In this document: positions 1 to 8,585 of the stretch, piece by piece
How positions within the stretch are numbered: the stretch's first letter is position 1
Layout of the letters: each line of letters starts with the position of its first letter
Assembly (NCBI GenBank): GCA_963795555.1
Contig: CAWCHZ010000002.1
Location: 1,488,001-1,552,000, forward strand
Length of the DNA: 64,000 bases
Direction of reading: 5' to 3'
From: CAWCHZ01 sp963795555
GTDB taxonomy: Bacteria > Actinomycetota > Thermoleophilia > Solirubrobacterales > Solirubrobacteraceae
Position numbers and translations under genes: made by a program
Notes under the pieces: model-generated
The model's database searches: none
What the model saw: the letters and a program-made list of their open reading frames with translations, nothing else
What the model was told of the DNA's origin: nothing

Positions 1-510
1 AGGGTGGTAGCAGCTGAGAGCCCGGGGATCGGACTCCATCGGCTGGGCCGCAAGCAGCGCCCCCAGCCGTACGTCGTCGACCAGCTCGTCCTCGGCGATC
101 CGCGTACGAAACCCCGGCAGGCGCGCCTGATGCGAGGTCAGCTCCGACACGCGGACGTCGCCCTTGCCCTCGGCTGCGAACTCCGGCCAGTAGCGCGCGA
201 CCGGCGCATCGGGATCCAGCTGCCCGCGGTCGACGAGCATCAGCACGCAGAGCGCGACCAGGCCCTTGGTGCCGGAGAAGATCAGCTGCAGCGTGTCGCG
301 CCGCCACGGCCGCGCACTTTCCGCATCCGCTACGCCGCCCCAGAGGTCCACGACCGGCTGGCCGTCGAGCGTCACCGCGAACGCGGCGCCCTGCTCGCGC
401 CGCGTGCGGAAGTTCTCCGCGAACGCCGCGCGCACGGGCTCGAAGCCCGGGGCGACCTCGCCGTCGATGGTGAAGTCTTGCTCGCCGCCCCTGGCCACGC
501 TGGCTTCCAT
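1..510 (-). CDS. Serine hydrolase of the beta-lactamase (class C/EstB-like) family, C-terminus off window
   Basis: The first 170 residues are present; the rest lies beyond the left edge. The frame shows the fold's N-terminal part: a VVDLWGG strand, then FSGTKG giving the SxxK nucleophile motif (Ser79-Gly-Thr-Lys82), then LTSHQARLPGF as in esterase/penicillin-binding-protein-like hydrolases. A Tyr near residue 168 (SCYHP) sits about where the YxN tyrosine of the family is expected. The likely role is a cytoplasmic esterase or amidase rather than antibiotic resistance, since no signal peptide is visible. The start is the ATG whose complement ends at 510. Family assignment is firm; the substrate is unknown. 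Confidence 0.8.
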   Translation of the reverse strand, partial: MEASVARGGEQDFTIDGEVAPGFEPVRAAFAENFRTRREQGAAFAVTLDGQPVVDLWGGVADAESARPWRRDTLQLIFSGTKGLVALCVLMLVDRGQLDPDAPVARYWPEFAAEGKGDVRVSELTSHQARLPGFRTRIAEDELVDDVRLGALLAAQPMESDPRALSCYHP

Positions 511-719
511 CGCTCTCTCCTCGGTTGCTCTCGCTGCGCACACAGACCACGCCAGGCGCCGTTGCCAGCGGGCGCCGCGCAGAGCCTACCGCCACCGACG
601 AGCGCCAACATCGCACAGGTCGAGAAGATGATCGCCGATGGCGTGCCCGTCGTGCTAATCAACCGCAGCGTCGAGCGACTGCGCTGTGCGCCTTGTGGGC
701 ACAAGCACAGGCGCCATCC

Positions 720-3038
720 TCAGCTGTCGGCCACCGGCGCAGCGCAGGTGTTCGCCGGTGCCGACGCGACCGGCGCGCGTGGCCTGCTGCGACGATCGGC
801 GTGACCGAGGTGCAGCACCAGCTCCCAGTCGGCGAGCTTGGCATCGGGGGCCACGGCCGCTGGCGCCGCGCGCCGCACGGGCGTTGGCTTGGCCGCCACG
901 GGCTTGTAGAGCCAGGAGACCACGTTGGTCCAGATGTCGACGAGTGAATCGCGGATCCCGACGAAGGCGATGATGGCGTAGGTCGCCAGCACGCCATTGA
1001 CGGCGGCGAAGGCGGCATCGCCCCACAGCCGGTGATCGTATGAGTGCTTGAACGTGTAGCCCGAGACCGCGACCAGCAGGTAGGGCAGCAGCACGTAGAT
1101 GAGCGCCGGCACCGTGCGATCGCGCACCTTGGGCGTGCGGTGAAAGCGACCCTTGGCGCCCGTCAGGCCCTGCACGATCGAGCTCAGCGTGCCCGCCAGG
1201 TTGACCGGCAGGAGCAGCAGGTTGAAGCCATAGACGCGCAGCACGTCGAGAGGCTTGTAACCGCAATAGCGCAGGTCGAAGGCCATCATCACGAAGTACG
1301 GCACGGCCGCGACGAACGTCAGCGGGCTGAGCAGGTGGGAGTTGAAGCGGAACGCCAGCAGGAACAGCACCGACAGCGAGCTCCAGAAGATCGATGCCAT
1401 GTAGTTCATCCGCAGGAAGACCTCGCCCATGCGCGTGCGCTCCCCGCGCAGCCGGCGGCGGCGTACGCAGCGCCAGAGCTTGGGCACGATCAGCAGACCG
1501 CCGTTGGCCCAGCGGTGGCGCTGGATGCAGAGCGAGCCGAAGTCCGGCGGGGTGGCGCTGTAGCTCAGGCGCTCACCGTAGTTGTGGACCGTCCAGCCGC
1601 GCGCGGCGAGATCGATCGTGGATTCGGTGTCCTCGATGACCGTGCGATCGCGGATGTAGCGGTGAATCCGCCAGCCGCCGACATACTCGGTCTCGACGAC
1701 GTCATCGAGCGCCTTCTTGCGCAGCACCGCGTTGGCCCCCACCCAGAAGGACGCGTCGTAGAAGGTCATCCCCTGGTGGACGATGTGCTGGATGTCCGTC
1801 GTCGCACCGGCGATCCGCTCCAGGCGAGTCGCGGCGCCCGGGAAGGCGCTGTAGGGCGTCTGCACCACGCCGATGCTCGCATGCTCGGGTTGCTCCATCA
1901 GGTGCACCAGCCGCAGGCAGTACTCCGGCAGGATCACGCTGTCGGCGTCGAGCGTCAGGACGTAGTCGTTGTCGGGCACGACGAGGTCGGCCGGCCCATC
2001 GACCGCGTCGACGAGCGTGCGGCCGGCGGGCGTGACGACGTCGCGATAGCGACCACCCATAAGTCCGATGTAGCCGTTGAGGTTCATCGCCTTGTTGGGC
2101 TCGGGCGAGAGCGACACGTACTGCTTGCGCTCGAAGCTCGACAGCTCGGCACGGAAGATCCAGGCCAGTCGACGGTAGAGATGAGCCACGCGCGACGCCG
2201 CCAGTCGCGCGTTGCGGTCGGCGGCGGCGCTGCGCAACGCGGCAGCGGTCAGCCCGAGGTCGGCGGCCAGCCGGCCGAGCACGTGGATCGCGAAGAAGCG
2301 CTCGTTGTGGTCGTTGCTGGGGTGATCGGCGGCGAGTTGCGACACCCAGGACGAGGCATGCTCGTAGTGCTCGGCGAGCGTGAGCAGCTCCGGCGACGAG
2401 ACGATGCGCTCGCCCTCGATCGCATGGCCGCCGAGGTAGGTGAGCTCGTAGCGCGCGAGCGCAGCGTCGAAGCGCATGCGCGGCTCGGCCAGCAGCGCCT
2501 GGATCTCGCGCGGCAGCGCACGCGCCTGCTCCAACAGTTGCTGCGGCTTGGCGTACTGCGGCTGGGGCGGGTCGTCGATCAGCAGCACGACCCGCATGTC
2601 CGGGTACTCCTGCAGCGCCGCCGACAGCAGCGTCATGCGGATCACCCCGGCCTCCTCCTGATAGGACGGCACCAGCGCTGTCAGCGTCGGCGCGCCCTCG
2701 GTGAAGACCTCGTCGAGCGTCGCGCGCGGGATGCGGCGGTGACGCCGGGCGCGGTAATAGAAGCCAAGTCGGGCAACCAGATAGACGGTCGCGGACCCCT
2801 CCAGGCAGCTCACCACCACGAGGAAGGCGATCGTCTGCAGCAGCCCGGCGCGGCCGGGGCCGTGGCCGCGCAGCTGGCTCGCCACGGTCGTCACCACCAT
2901 CGCCGCCCAGGCGGCCACCGTCACCAGCACCGCGGCGCGACCGAGCGCCAGGACACCCTCTCCCGCCGAGCGCGGAACCACGGGCATCGGGTCCAGCTGC
3001 CGGTCCGACCCCCACTGCCGCCGTCGTCGTGTGCTCAT
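720..3038 (-). CDS. Processive family-2 glycosyltransferase (cellulose-synthase-like membrane protein)
   Basis: A protein of 772 residues that probably polymerises a beta-linked polysaccharide at the membrane from a nucleotide sugar. Two hydrophobic segments lie near residues 30-52 and 65-88. The catalytic domain follows with Asp364-Ala-Asp366 (sugar-nucleotide site), an IEDTE acceptor motif and the Q-x-x-R-W type motif QRHRW (506-510) of processive GT2 enzymes. Several C-terminal membrane spans follow. I chose the ATG at 3038 because GGAGG lies 7 nt upstream; an ATG 6 nt further upstream is too close to it. The gene lies directly downstream of a GH18-like gene and is joined to it by a repeat-built micro-ORF. 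The product could be a cellulose-, curdlan- or hyaluronan-like polymer; the sequence alone does not say. Confidence 0.85.
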   Translation of the reverse strand: MSTRRRRQWGSDRQLDPMPVVPRSAGEGVLALGRAAVLVTVAAWAAMVVTTVASQLRGHGPGRAGLLQTIAFLVVVSCLEGSATVYLVARLGFYYRARRHRRIPRATLDEVFTEGAPTLTALVPSYQEEAGVIRMTLLSAALQEYPDMRVVLLIDDPPQPQYAKPQQLLEQARALPREIQALLAEPRMRFDAALARYELTYLGGHAIEGERIVSSPELLTLAEHYEHASSWVSQLAADHPSNDHNERFFAIHVLGRLAADLGLTAAALRSAAADRNARLAASRVAHLYRRLAWIFRAELSSFERKQYVSLSPEPNKAMNLNGYIGLMGGRYRDVVTPAGRTLVDAVDGPADLVVPDNDYVLTLDADSVILPEYCLRLVHLMEQPEHASIGVVQTPYSAFPGAATRLERIAGATTDIQHIVHQGMTFYDASFWVGANAVLRKKALDDVVETEYVGGWRIHRYIRDRTVIEDTESTIDLAARGWTVHNYGERLSYSATPPDFGSLCIQRHRWANGGLLIVPKLWRCVRRRRLRGERTRMGEVFLRMNYMASIFWSSLSVLFLLAFRFNSHLLSPLTFVAAVPYFVMMAFDLRYCGYKPLDVLRVYGFNLLLLPVNLAGTLSSIVQGLTGAKGRFHRTPKVRDRTVPALIYVLLPYLLVAVSGYTFKHSYDHRLWGDAAFAAVNGVLATYAIIAFVGIRDSLVDIWTNVVSWLYKPVAAKPTPVRRAAPAAVAPDAKLADWELVLHLGHADRRSRPRAPVASAPANTCAAPVADS

Positions 3039-3133
3039 GACCATTCCTCCACTGTGATCCGCAGGGCTGGCGTGCCGGTGACCCGCATCGATGTCGTGCC
3101 GGTCATCCGCAGAGATGTCGTGCCGCCAGCCAT
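3035..3133 (-). other. Bridging micro-ORF (32 codons) made of three 8-residue repeats
   Basis: This short open frame begins with ATG overlapping the stop of the GH18-like gene (TGATG) and ends with TGA overlapping the start of the glycosyltransferase (ATGA). Its core is three imperfect 24-bp repeats (3058-3129) encoding GTTSLRMT / GTTSMRVT / GTPALRIT. It also carries the GGAGG that serves the glycosyltransferase. The repeat period is a multiple of three, which fits translation. It may act only as a coupling relay; a stable product is not implied. Confidence 0.4.
3058..3129. repeat. Three imperfect 24-bp tandem repeats between two genes
   Basis: Copies lie at 3058-3081, 3082-3105 and 3106-3129 and share a GTGCCGG(T/C)-like core. 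They fill the space between the GH18-like gene and the glycosyltransferase start. Confidence 0.75.
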
Positions 3134-4791
3134 CAGCTCGCTCCGGGGTGGCTCGCTGCGCCCGGCTCGCCGGGCACGGTGAACAACGGCTGCCAGGGCG
3201 AGTTCGGGTCCGATGGCAGCGTGCCGCTGGGCGCGTCGCCCTGCGTGTACCACTTGGCCTCATACGGCAGGTTGTCGAAGAGCGCGCGATCGCCGCGGTG
3301 ATAGATCGTCAGCGCCGACCAGCGCGGGTGGCGCGCGCCGTCGAAGAGCATCGGCGCAGGCGCCCGCGACCCCGCCAGGACCGGGCCGATCAGCAGCCAC
3401 GGCGTCTGCGCAGCGCTCTGCACCGGCAGATCGGGCGCGACGTCCTGGCTGAACCACTTGGCCTCGTAGATCTGGCGATGCCAGACGACCTTGTAGCCCG
3501 CGACATACATCCCGGTTGCCTGCCAGATCGGATAGGGGCTGGTGGCAGGGTCATCGACCGGCGCCTGGGTCACCTGCGGCACGGCCTGGCTGACGCTCGT
3601 AACGCTGCGCGCGGTCTGCGTGCCCGCCAAGCTGCTGAAGATCCGTGTGAACTGAAGCGGTGCCTGTGTCACGCCGCTGCAGGTGTTCGACAGGACGCCG
3701 ACCTGGGTGAAGACGCTGCCGCACTCCGAGTCGCGGTTCAGCGACCACATCGACACCCGGCCGATGCCGTGCGCACGAACGAACTGGGTGAGCGCGTGGG
3801 CGTCGGCGAGCGTGACGCGCTCGTTGGCGACGTCGTTCTGGCCGATCATCACCGTCACGCCGAGCTGATGCCAGGCCGCGCTCGACGACAGCCGGTGATG
3901 GGCGGCGCGGTAGAGGCTCGCGAGCTGCGCGTGCGTCGCCCAGAGCGAACGCTCGACCGGCTGGATCATGTCGCCCGAGACCGCATATCCGAAGTCCATC
4001 GCCAGCACGTTCACGCCGGTGAGCCGTACGCCGGCGGCGAGTATCGACCTGACCGCCGCAATGCCATCGGGCGTCAGCCCCTGCGGCGCGACGGGCAGTG
4101 TCAGCCAGACCCCGAGCATCACGTGCCGCGCCGCCTCCTGGCGCTGCGCGGCCGCGATCGCCGCGGCGCGACGCGCGTCGGCGGCGCGGTTGGCGAGCGC
4201 CGCACCCTCGATGTCGAGATCGATCACGCTGGTGCGATAGCGGTCGACGGGCGCACGGTAGGCCGCGGTGAGCGCCGCCAGGCGCTGACAGCCCACAGCC
4301 AGCTCGCTGTTGTCACGCCCACCGAAGGAGACCATCGGGGTGCCGCCCTGCGCGCGGACCTGCGAGACGCGCTCGTCGAGGTTGAGCGCGCGCTCAGCTC
4401 CGCTCAGCGTGTAGTAGCCACCCCAGCTGGGCTGGCAGGGGGCCGAGCGCTGCGCGACGACGAAGCCGAGGAACACGCCGCGCACCGGGTTGGCCGCGGG
4501 ATCCTCGAACGCGTAGGTCGGGGTCAGTGTGACATCGACATAGGACGCGAACCAGGGCGCCGCCGCCCTCGAGGCCGCCGTAGCGGGCGGCTGTCTGATG
4601 ACGAACAGGACGCCAGCGCCGACGGCCGCCAGCACCAGCAGGGCGATCAACGCCCGGACGATCGACAGTCGCGGCGGCGGGGGATCACCCAACGGTGTGG
4701 TGCTCGACCCGTGCGGTCCTGCCGTCCCACCGCCCGCCGTCCGTGGCGCAGCATCGTGCTCGACTATCACTCTGAATCCATTCTCATGCAC
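3133..4791 (-). CDS. Membrane-anchored GH18-like (chitinase-fold) protein with two CBM5/12-type modules
   Basis: A basic, proline-rich N-terminus is followed by one membrane span (about residues 42-65), so the rest is probably outside the cell. The middle is a chitinase-like barrel: SFGG, then VIDLDIEG, which carries the last D-x-D-x-E of the GH18 signature, with the glutamate near residue 195. The first Asp of DxxDxDxE is replaced by Ser, so activity may be reduced or altered. The C-terminus has two carbohydrate-binding repeats with YEAKWFSQ and YEAKWYTQ, typical of chitin-binding CBM5/12. Start codons are poor here: a GTG at 4791 is used, and a TTG at 4812 is possible. It lies upstream of a polysaccharide synthase, suggesting trimming or binding of that polymer. 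Confidence 0.75.
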   Translation of the reverse strand: MHENGFRVIVEHDAAPRTAGGGTAGPHGSSTTPLGDPPPPRLSIVRALIALLVLAAVGAGVLFVIRQPPATAASRAAAPWFASYVDVTLTPTYAFEDPAANPVRGVFLGFVVAQRSAPCQPSWGGYYTLSGAERALNLDERVSQVRAQGGTPMVSFGGRDNSELAVGCQRLAALTAAYRAPVDRYRTSVIDLDIEGAALANRAADARRAAAIAAAQRQEAARHVMLGVWLTLPVAPQGLTPDGIAAVRSILAAGVRLTGVNVLAMDFGYAVSGDMIQPVERSLWATHAQLASLYRAAHHRLSSSAAWHQLGVTVMIGQNDVANERVTLADAHALTQFVRAHGIGRVSMWSLNRDSECGSVFTQVGVLSNTCSGVTQAPLQFTRIFSSLAGTQTARSVTSVSQAVPQVTQAPVDDPATSPYPIWQATGMYVAGYKVVWHRQIYEAKWFSQDVAPDLPVQSAAQTPWLLIGPVLAGSRAPAPMLFDGARHPRWSALTIYHRGDRALFDNLPYEAKWYTQGDAPSGTLPSDPNSPWQPLFTVPGEPGAASHPGAS

Positions 4792-4931
4792 GAAGTTTCC
4801 GGCGCGGCCCAAGACGCCGCGTCGTCCGCGCCTCCTGCGCGAGGGCTCGATCTTATACGGGCCCCCGCGCTCGCCAAACCGAACGATCGTCTAGACAGCG
4901 ATCTTGCAGCCCGGTCACGTAGGCTGGAGCC

Positions 4932-5549
4932 ATGGAGCCCGACGCCGTCGAGCTGCGCGTACTGGGATGCCTGCTCGAGAAGCAGCGCACGACGCCTGAC
5001 GCATACCCGCTCTCGCTCAACAGCCTGCGGTTGGCCTGCAACCAGACGACCAATCGCGATCCGATCGTCGACTACGAGGAGAGCACGATCCGCGAGGCAC
5101 TGCAACGGCTCGGTCGACGCGGTTGGACCCGCCTGGCCAGCGGCGCCGGCAGTCGCGCGGTCAAGTACCGCCACCTGCTCGACGATGCGCTCGGACTGGC
5201 GTCAGCCGAGAGCGCCGTGCTGGCGGTCCTGCTGCTGCGCGGCAGCCAGACGCCCGGCGAGCTCAAGCAGCGCAGTGAGCGCCTGCATCGCTTCGCCGAT
5301 CTCGCCGAGCTGCACGAGACGCTTGCCGGGCTGATCGAGCGTGGTTACGTGCGACAGCTGCCGCGTCTGCCGGGCCAGAAGGAGGAGCGCTACGAGCAGC
5401 TGCTCGGCACCAGCGACGAGCCACCGGTGGCGGCCGAGCCCGTCGACGAGCTCGAGCGGCGCCTGGCGCACGTCGAGCAGGAGCTCGCGGCGCTGCGCTC
5501 CGAGCTCCGGGCGCTGCGCGCCGGTCAACGCGCCCACGAGACCGGCTGA
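4932..5549 (+). CDS. DUF480/YceH family protein
   Basis: A protein of 205 residues beginning MEPDAVELRVLGCLLEK, the hallmark of the YceH (DUF480) family, which folds as paired winged helices. Features include the TTPDAYPLSLNSL and CNQTTNRDP blocks and a C-terminal coiled segment of Glu/Leu/Arg repeats (about residues 165-200). The function of the family is not established; a nucleic-acid-binding role is inferred from the fold. It is divergent from the GH18-like gene and convergent with the flavin monooxygenase gene, with only 8 nt between stops. Confidence 0.85.
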   Translation: MEPDAVELRVLGCLLEKQRTTPDAYPLSLNSLRLACNQTTNRDPIVDYEESTIREALQRLGRRGWTRLASGAGSRAVKYRHLLDDALGLASAESAVLAVLLLRGSQTPGELKQRSERLHRFADLAELHETLAGLIERGYVRQLPRLPGQKEERYEQLLGTSDEPPVAAEPVDELERRLAHVEQELAALRSELRALRAGQRAHETG

Positions 5550-5557
5550 AGGCCCCG

Positions 5558-6883
5558 TCAGAGGATCGGCTCGGGTGGCAGCGGATCGCCCAGGTAGGTG
5601 CGCGCGATCGGCGCGGCGAGGGGATCGATCGCGCTGCCCATGTGGGCCTCGTAGGTGGCGGCGTCGCGCAGGTAGCGCTGCATCCGCTCGCCGTCGCGGG
5701 TGAAGCGCACGCCGGCGTACTTGAACAGCATGTGAATCGCCTCCCAGGCCAGCCGCGAGGCCTGTTGCTTCATCGCCACGAGCCGTGTCTCGTCGGCCTT
5801 GGTGAAGGGGATCTCCTGCTCCACCTCGCGGCGGCACAGCTCCATGTAGCGCTCGCCGGCACCGAGCAGGATCGCCTCGGCCGCATCGGTCATCCCGAGC
5901 GCCTTGCCCAGCGCACGCAGGTAATCCTGATGGTTGCGCCGCAGCGTCTTCGGCGTGAAGACGGTCTGCGCGCTGTTGAGGATCCGCTCGTATTCGTCGA
6001 GCGCGGCCTGGGCGGTGCCCACCATCACGGAGGTCAGCTCACCCCAGTAGAACGGGATCACCCGACCGGCGTACATGCCGCTGCCGTGGATCTGCAGGCC
6101 GATCGCGAGCTCGGTGACGGTGTGCGAGCCGGCGCCATCCGCGGTGGCCGGCGCGAAGCCCGGCGTGGGCTCGGCGACGACGAAATGCGCGGGGATGCGT
6201 GCCCCCTCGATGCGTACGCTGTTGGATCCGCTGCCCCGCATCCCCAGGATGGCGCCCCAGTCGTCGAGGATGGTGAGCTGTTGGCGCGGCACGACGGCCA
6301 TCACGAGCGGGCGCTGCGCCGGGGGACGCGCGTCGTCCTGCTCGGTCAGGTAGGTGGTGACCAAGGCGTGCGTGGCGTAGGGGACTCCCGAGCAGTAGGG
6401 CCAGACCCCATCGATCACATAGCCGCCGTCGACCCGCAGCGCGGTCCCCGTGGGGATGTCGCGGTGTGGACCGCGAAAGTCGCCCGCGGGGCCGAACAGC
6501 TCGATCTGCGCCGGCTCTGAGAAGAAGGTCGCCACGGTCAGGACGTGCCCAGCCGCCAGCGCAAAGCACCACCCGGTTGAGGGGCAGCCGCGCGCGAGCT
6601 CCACGACGAGCTTGTAGTAGGTGGTCACATCGAACTCGTAGCCGCCGAGACGTCGCGGCTGCAGCACCCGGTAGAAGCCCCGATCGAGAAACTCCCGGTG
6701 AATGGTCTCCGGATAGCGCGTGAGCCGCTCGGTCTCGTCCTGGAGCTCGCGCAGGCGCGGACGCAGCATGATCGCCCGCTCGACCATCTCGCGCGCCGTC
6801 AGCTCTGGCTCGGGCACCGCAAACACCGGCTCAGCCGGCCGCTCGTGAACGGCAATCGACGCTGCGGCGTCGCTGAGCGGCAT
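5558..6883 (-). CDS. Flavin-dependent monooxygenase of the acyl-CoA dehydrogenase fold
   Basis: 441 residues with the three-part architecture of acyl-CoA dehydrogenases. The sequence resembles two-component flavin monooxygenases (HsaA/HpaB-type group D) and natural-product oxygenases more than fatty-acid enzymes. Visible blocks include REFLDRGFYRVLQPRRLGG, the CPSTGWCFALAAGH block, a GVWPYCSGVPYA region and the C-terminal four-helix domain. The catalytic Glu of true dehydrogenases is not evident. The ATG at 6883 is preceded by GAGGA and overlaps the stop of a short upstream frame (TGATG). It follows the radical SAM gene, so the two are probably co-transcribed. A reductase partner is not in the window. 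It probably oxygenates an island intermediate; the substrate is unknown. Confidence 0.75.
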   Translation of the reverse strand: MPLSDAAASIAVHERPAEPVFAVPEPELTAREMVERAIMLRPRLRELQDETERLTRYPETIHREFLDRGFYRVLQPRRLGGYEFDVTTYYKLVVELARGCPSTGWCFALAAGHVLTVATFFSEPAQIELFGPAGDFRGPHRDIPTGTALRVDGGYVIDGVWPYCSGVPYATHALVTTYLTEQDDARPPAQRPLVMAVVPRQQLTILDDWGAILGMRGSGSNSVRIEGARIPAHFVVAEPTPGFAPATADGAGSHTVTELAIGLQIHGSGMYAGRVIPFYWGELTSVMVGTAQAALDEYERILNSAQTVFTPKTLRRNHQDYLRALGKALGMTDAAEAILLGAGERYMELCRREVEQEIPFTKADETRLVAMKQQASRLAWEAIHMLFKYAGVRFTRDGERMQRYLRDAATYEAHMGSAIDPLAAPIARTYLGDPLPPEPIL

Positions 6884-6959
6884 CACGCCACGTCCTCGCT
6901 GGGCGGCATCACGCCACGTCCCCACGGCGACCCAGCGACCGGCCGTCGCTACGCGGCAT
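6883..6959 (-). other. Chain of two overlapping micro-ORFs between radical SAM and monooxygenase genes
   Basis: On the minus strand an ATG at 6959, inside the last codons of the radical SAM gene, opens a 16-codon frame. It ends in TGA overlapping a second ATG at 6909. The second frame (MPPSEDVA) ends in TGA overlapping the true monooxygenase ATG at 6883. Both joints are TGATG. The three starts share the word GCGTGATGCCGC, so the region looks like repeated copying of the start site. Confidence 0.4.
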
Positions 6960-8442
6960 CACGCGTCGCCCCCGCATCGATCCCGCCGGGCTCATCGACC
7001 CGCAGCAGCGGCGAGTAGTCATAGCGGTCGCGCGGGTCGCGCGCCGGGGCGACGATCGTTCGATTGGTCTCCGCGGCCAGCGCCTTGACCTCGTCGCTGA
7101 CGAAGCACAGCGCCACCGCGTCGGCATGGACGGCCCCCAGATCCGTGAGCTCGACCTGGGTGCCATCCCGAGCGATCAGGCCAAGCTGCTCGAGGCGCTC
7201 GAGCTGCGCGCCGAACAGCCGGCTAACGTCGACGTCGAACGTCCTGGCGAGATGGCCGACGTCGAACCCGTGGACGCGCAGCGAGAACATCATGCTGCGC
7301 CGCACGCGCTCCTCGTTGCTCAGGGTGGCACCGAGCCAGACCGGTGGCCGTCCCGCATCGACGAGCTCGGCATGCCGTCCGACGTCGCAGACGTTGTAGA
7401 ACTGGGTTCCACCGATGTAGCCGAAGGAGCTGACACCGAACGGCAGCAGGTTGACATGCTCGATGTCCTCGAACTTGCTCTCCTGCTGGCGCGAGTGGTG
7501 CTCGGCCTGGGCGTAGTAGAACAGCGGGCCGCGACGAAAGCCTTCACCGAAGAACAGCCGCTCCGCCATGTGGTGCATGACCAGGCGCGTCTCGGCGTCG
7601 GGGAATATCTCCGGCTCGCGAATGTACTGCTTGGTGATCGGATCGCTGCGCTTGAAGAACAGCGGGAAGACGTTGAACTTCCTGACGCCGGCTTGGAGCA
7701 GCTCGACGATCGTCGCGTACCAGTTCTCGGTCGTCTGATAGGGCAGACCGAAGATCAGGTCCACCGACAGGTTGTCGTGCCCGTGCTCGCTCAACAGCTC
7801 GAGCATGCGGAACACCTCGCGCCGCCCATGACCACGGTTGAGCTTTAGGAGCACCGTCTCGTCCATCGACTGGATTCCGAAGACCCAGCGGTTGACGCCG
7901 TTGGCTGCGATTGCCGCAAGTCGATCCTCGTAGTCGGGTTGGCGTACGACGCCGGGATGCAGCTCGAAGGTCACCTCAGTCGAGGGCAGCACATCGACGT
8001 GCTGCCAGAGCTTCGTGAAGGTGCGATCGAGCTGTTCAGCGTTGAGGTAGGACGGCGTTCCACCGCCGAAGTAGACCGTCTCCGCCTGCGGACGACCGCC
8101 GGCCGCCTCTGTCACCAGCTCGAATTCATGACAGAGCGTGCGCACATAGCGCTCCACCCGCGACTGGGGCGAGTTGATCTCCTTGAAGAAGTGACAGAAC
8201 GTGCAGTACTGCTCGCAGAAGGGGATGTGGACATAGACGTTGTAGACGCCACTGGCCTGTGCATAGACCTCGGCCGGCTCGATTGGACGTAGCGCCTTCA
8301 GTGGTGGGTATGTCCCCGTGAGGTACTGCTCGTTCGGCGTGCGATATAGGCCGGCGCGCCGAAGCTCCCCGAGATCGTTCTCGCGGGCTCGCTTCTCTGC
8401 CCAGGCCAAAACGCAGTCGTATGACTCATAGCTCGACTGCAT
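6949..8442 (-). CDS. HemN-like radical SAM protein
   Basis: 497 residues with the CxxxCxxC cluster motif in VHIPFCEQYCTFC (Cys76, Cys80, Cys83), followed by the GGGTPSYL SAM-binding block and the NRWVFGIQSMDE and NRGHGRREV segments of the HemN family. The C-terminal HemN-type accessory domain is also present. HemN makes protoporphyrinogen, but many relatives in biosynthetic clusters are class C methyltransferases or cyclopropanases. The setting here, with a flavin monooxygenase downstream and other oxidative enzymes near, favours a secondary-metabolic role. A palindromic operator-like site lies about 110 nt upstream. Family is secure; reaction is not. Confidence 0.85.
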   Translation of the reverse strand: MQSSYESYDCVLAWAEKRARENDLGELRRAGLYRTPNEQYLTGTYPPLKALRPIEPAEVYAQASGVYNVYVHIPFCEQYCTFCHFFKEINSPQSRVERYVRTLCHEFELVTEAAGGRPQAETVYFGGGTPSYLNAEQLDRTFTKLWQHVDVLPSTEVTFELHPGVVRQPDYEDRLAAIAANGVNRWVFGIQSMDETVLLKLNRGHGRREVFRMLELLSEHGHDNLSVDLIFGLPYQTTENWYATIVELLQAGVRKFNVFPLFFKRSDPITKQYIREPEIFPDAETRLVMHHMAERLFFGEGFRRGPLFYYAQAEHHSRQQESKFEDIEHVNLLPFGVSSFGYIGGTQFYNVCDVGRHAELVDAGRPPVWLGATLSNEERVRRSMMFSLRVHGFDVGHLARTFDVDVSRLFGAQLERLEQLGLIARDGTQVELTDLGAVHADAVALCFVSDEVKALAAETNRTIVAPARDPRDRYDYSPLLRVDEPGGIDAGATRDAA

Positions 8443-8551
8443 GAGGTCTCCCCTGCTGCCTTATCTTGGGCCGCTCCCGATCAGGACCCTTGTCGCGGCA
8501 GAGTACCGCCGCGGTGGTTATAGTCAAGAGGCTTGAAGCAAAAGCCCCTGT

Positions 8552-8569
8552 GTCAGAGTCAACTCTGAC
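8552..8569. promoter_or_regulatory. Perfect palindrome, probable repressor operator
   Basis: GTCAGAGTCAACTCTGAC is an 8+2+8 inverted repeat with no mismatch. It sits between the stop of the haem-dioxygenase-like gene (8586) and the start of the radical SAM gene (8442), where the promoter for the radical SAM/monooxygenase pair should be. The form is like many TetR-family operators. No TetR gene is in the window. Confidence 0.6.
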
Positions 8570-8585
8570 GGTATGTCACCGGACA

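Noticed and set aside
1044..3182. Long plus-strand frame over the glycosyltransferase
   Set aside because: It is antisense to a gene with clear GT2 motifs and is rich in Arg, His and Gln as shadow frames of GC-rich genes are.
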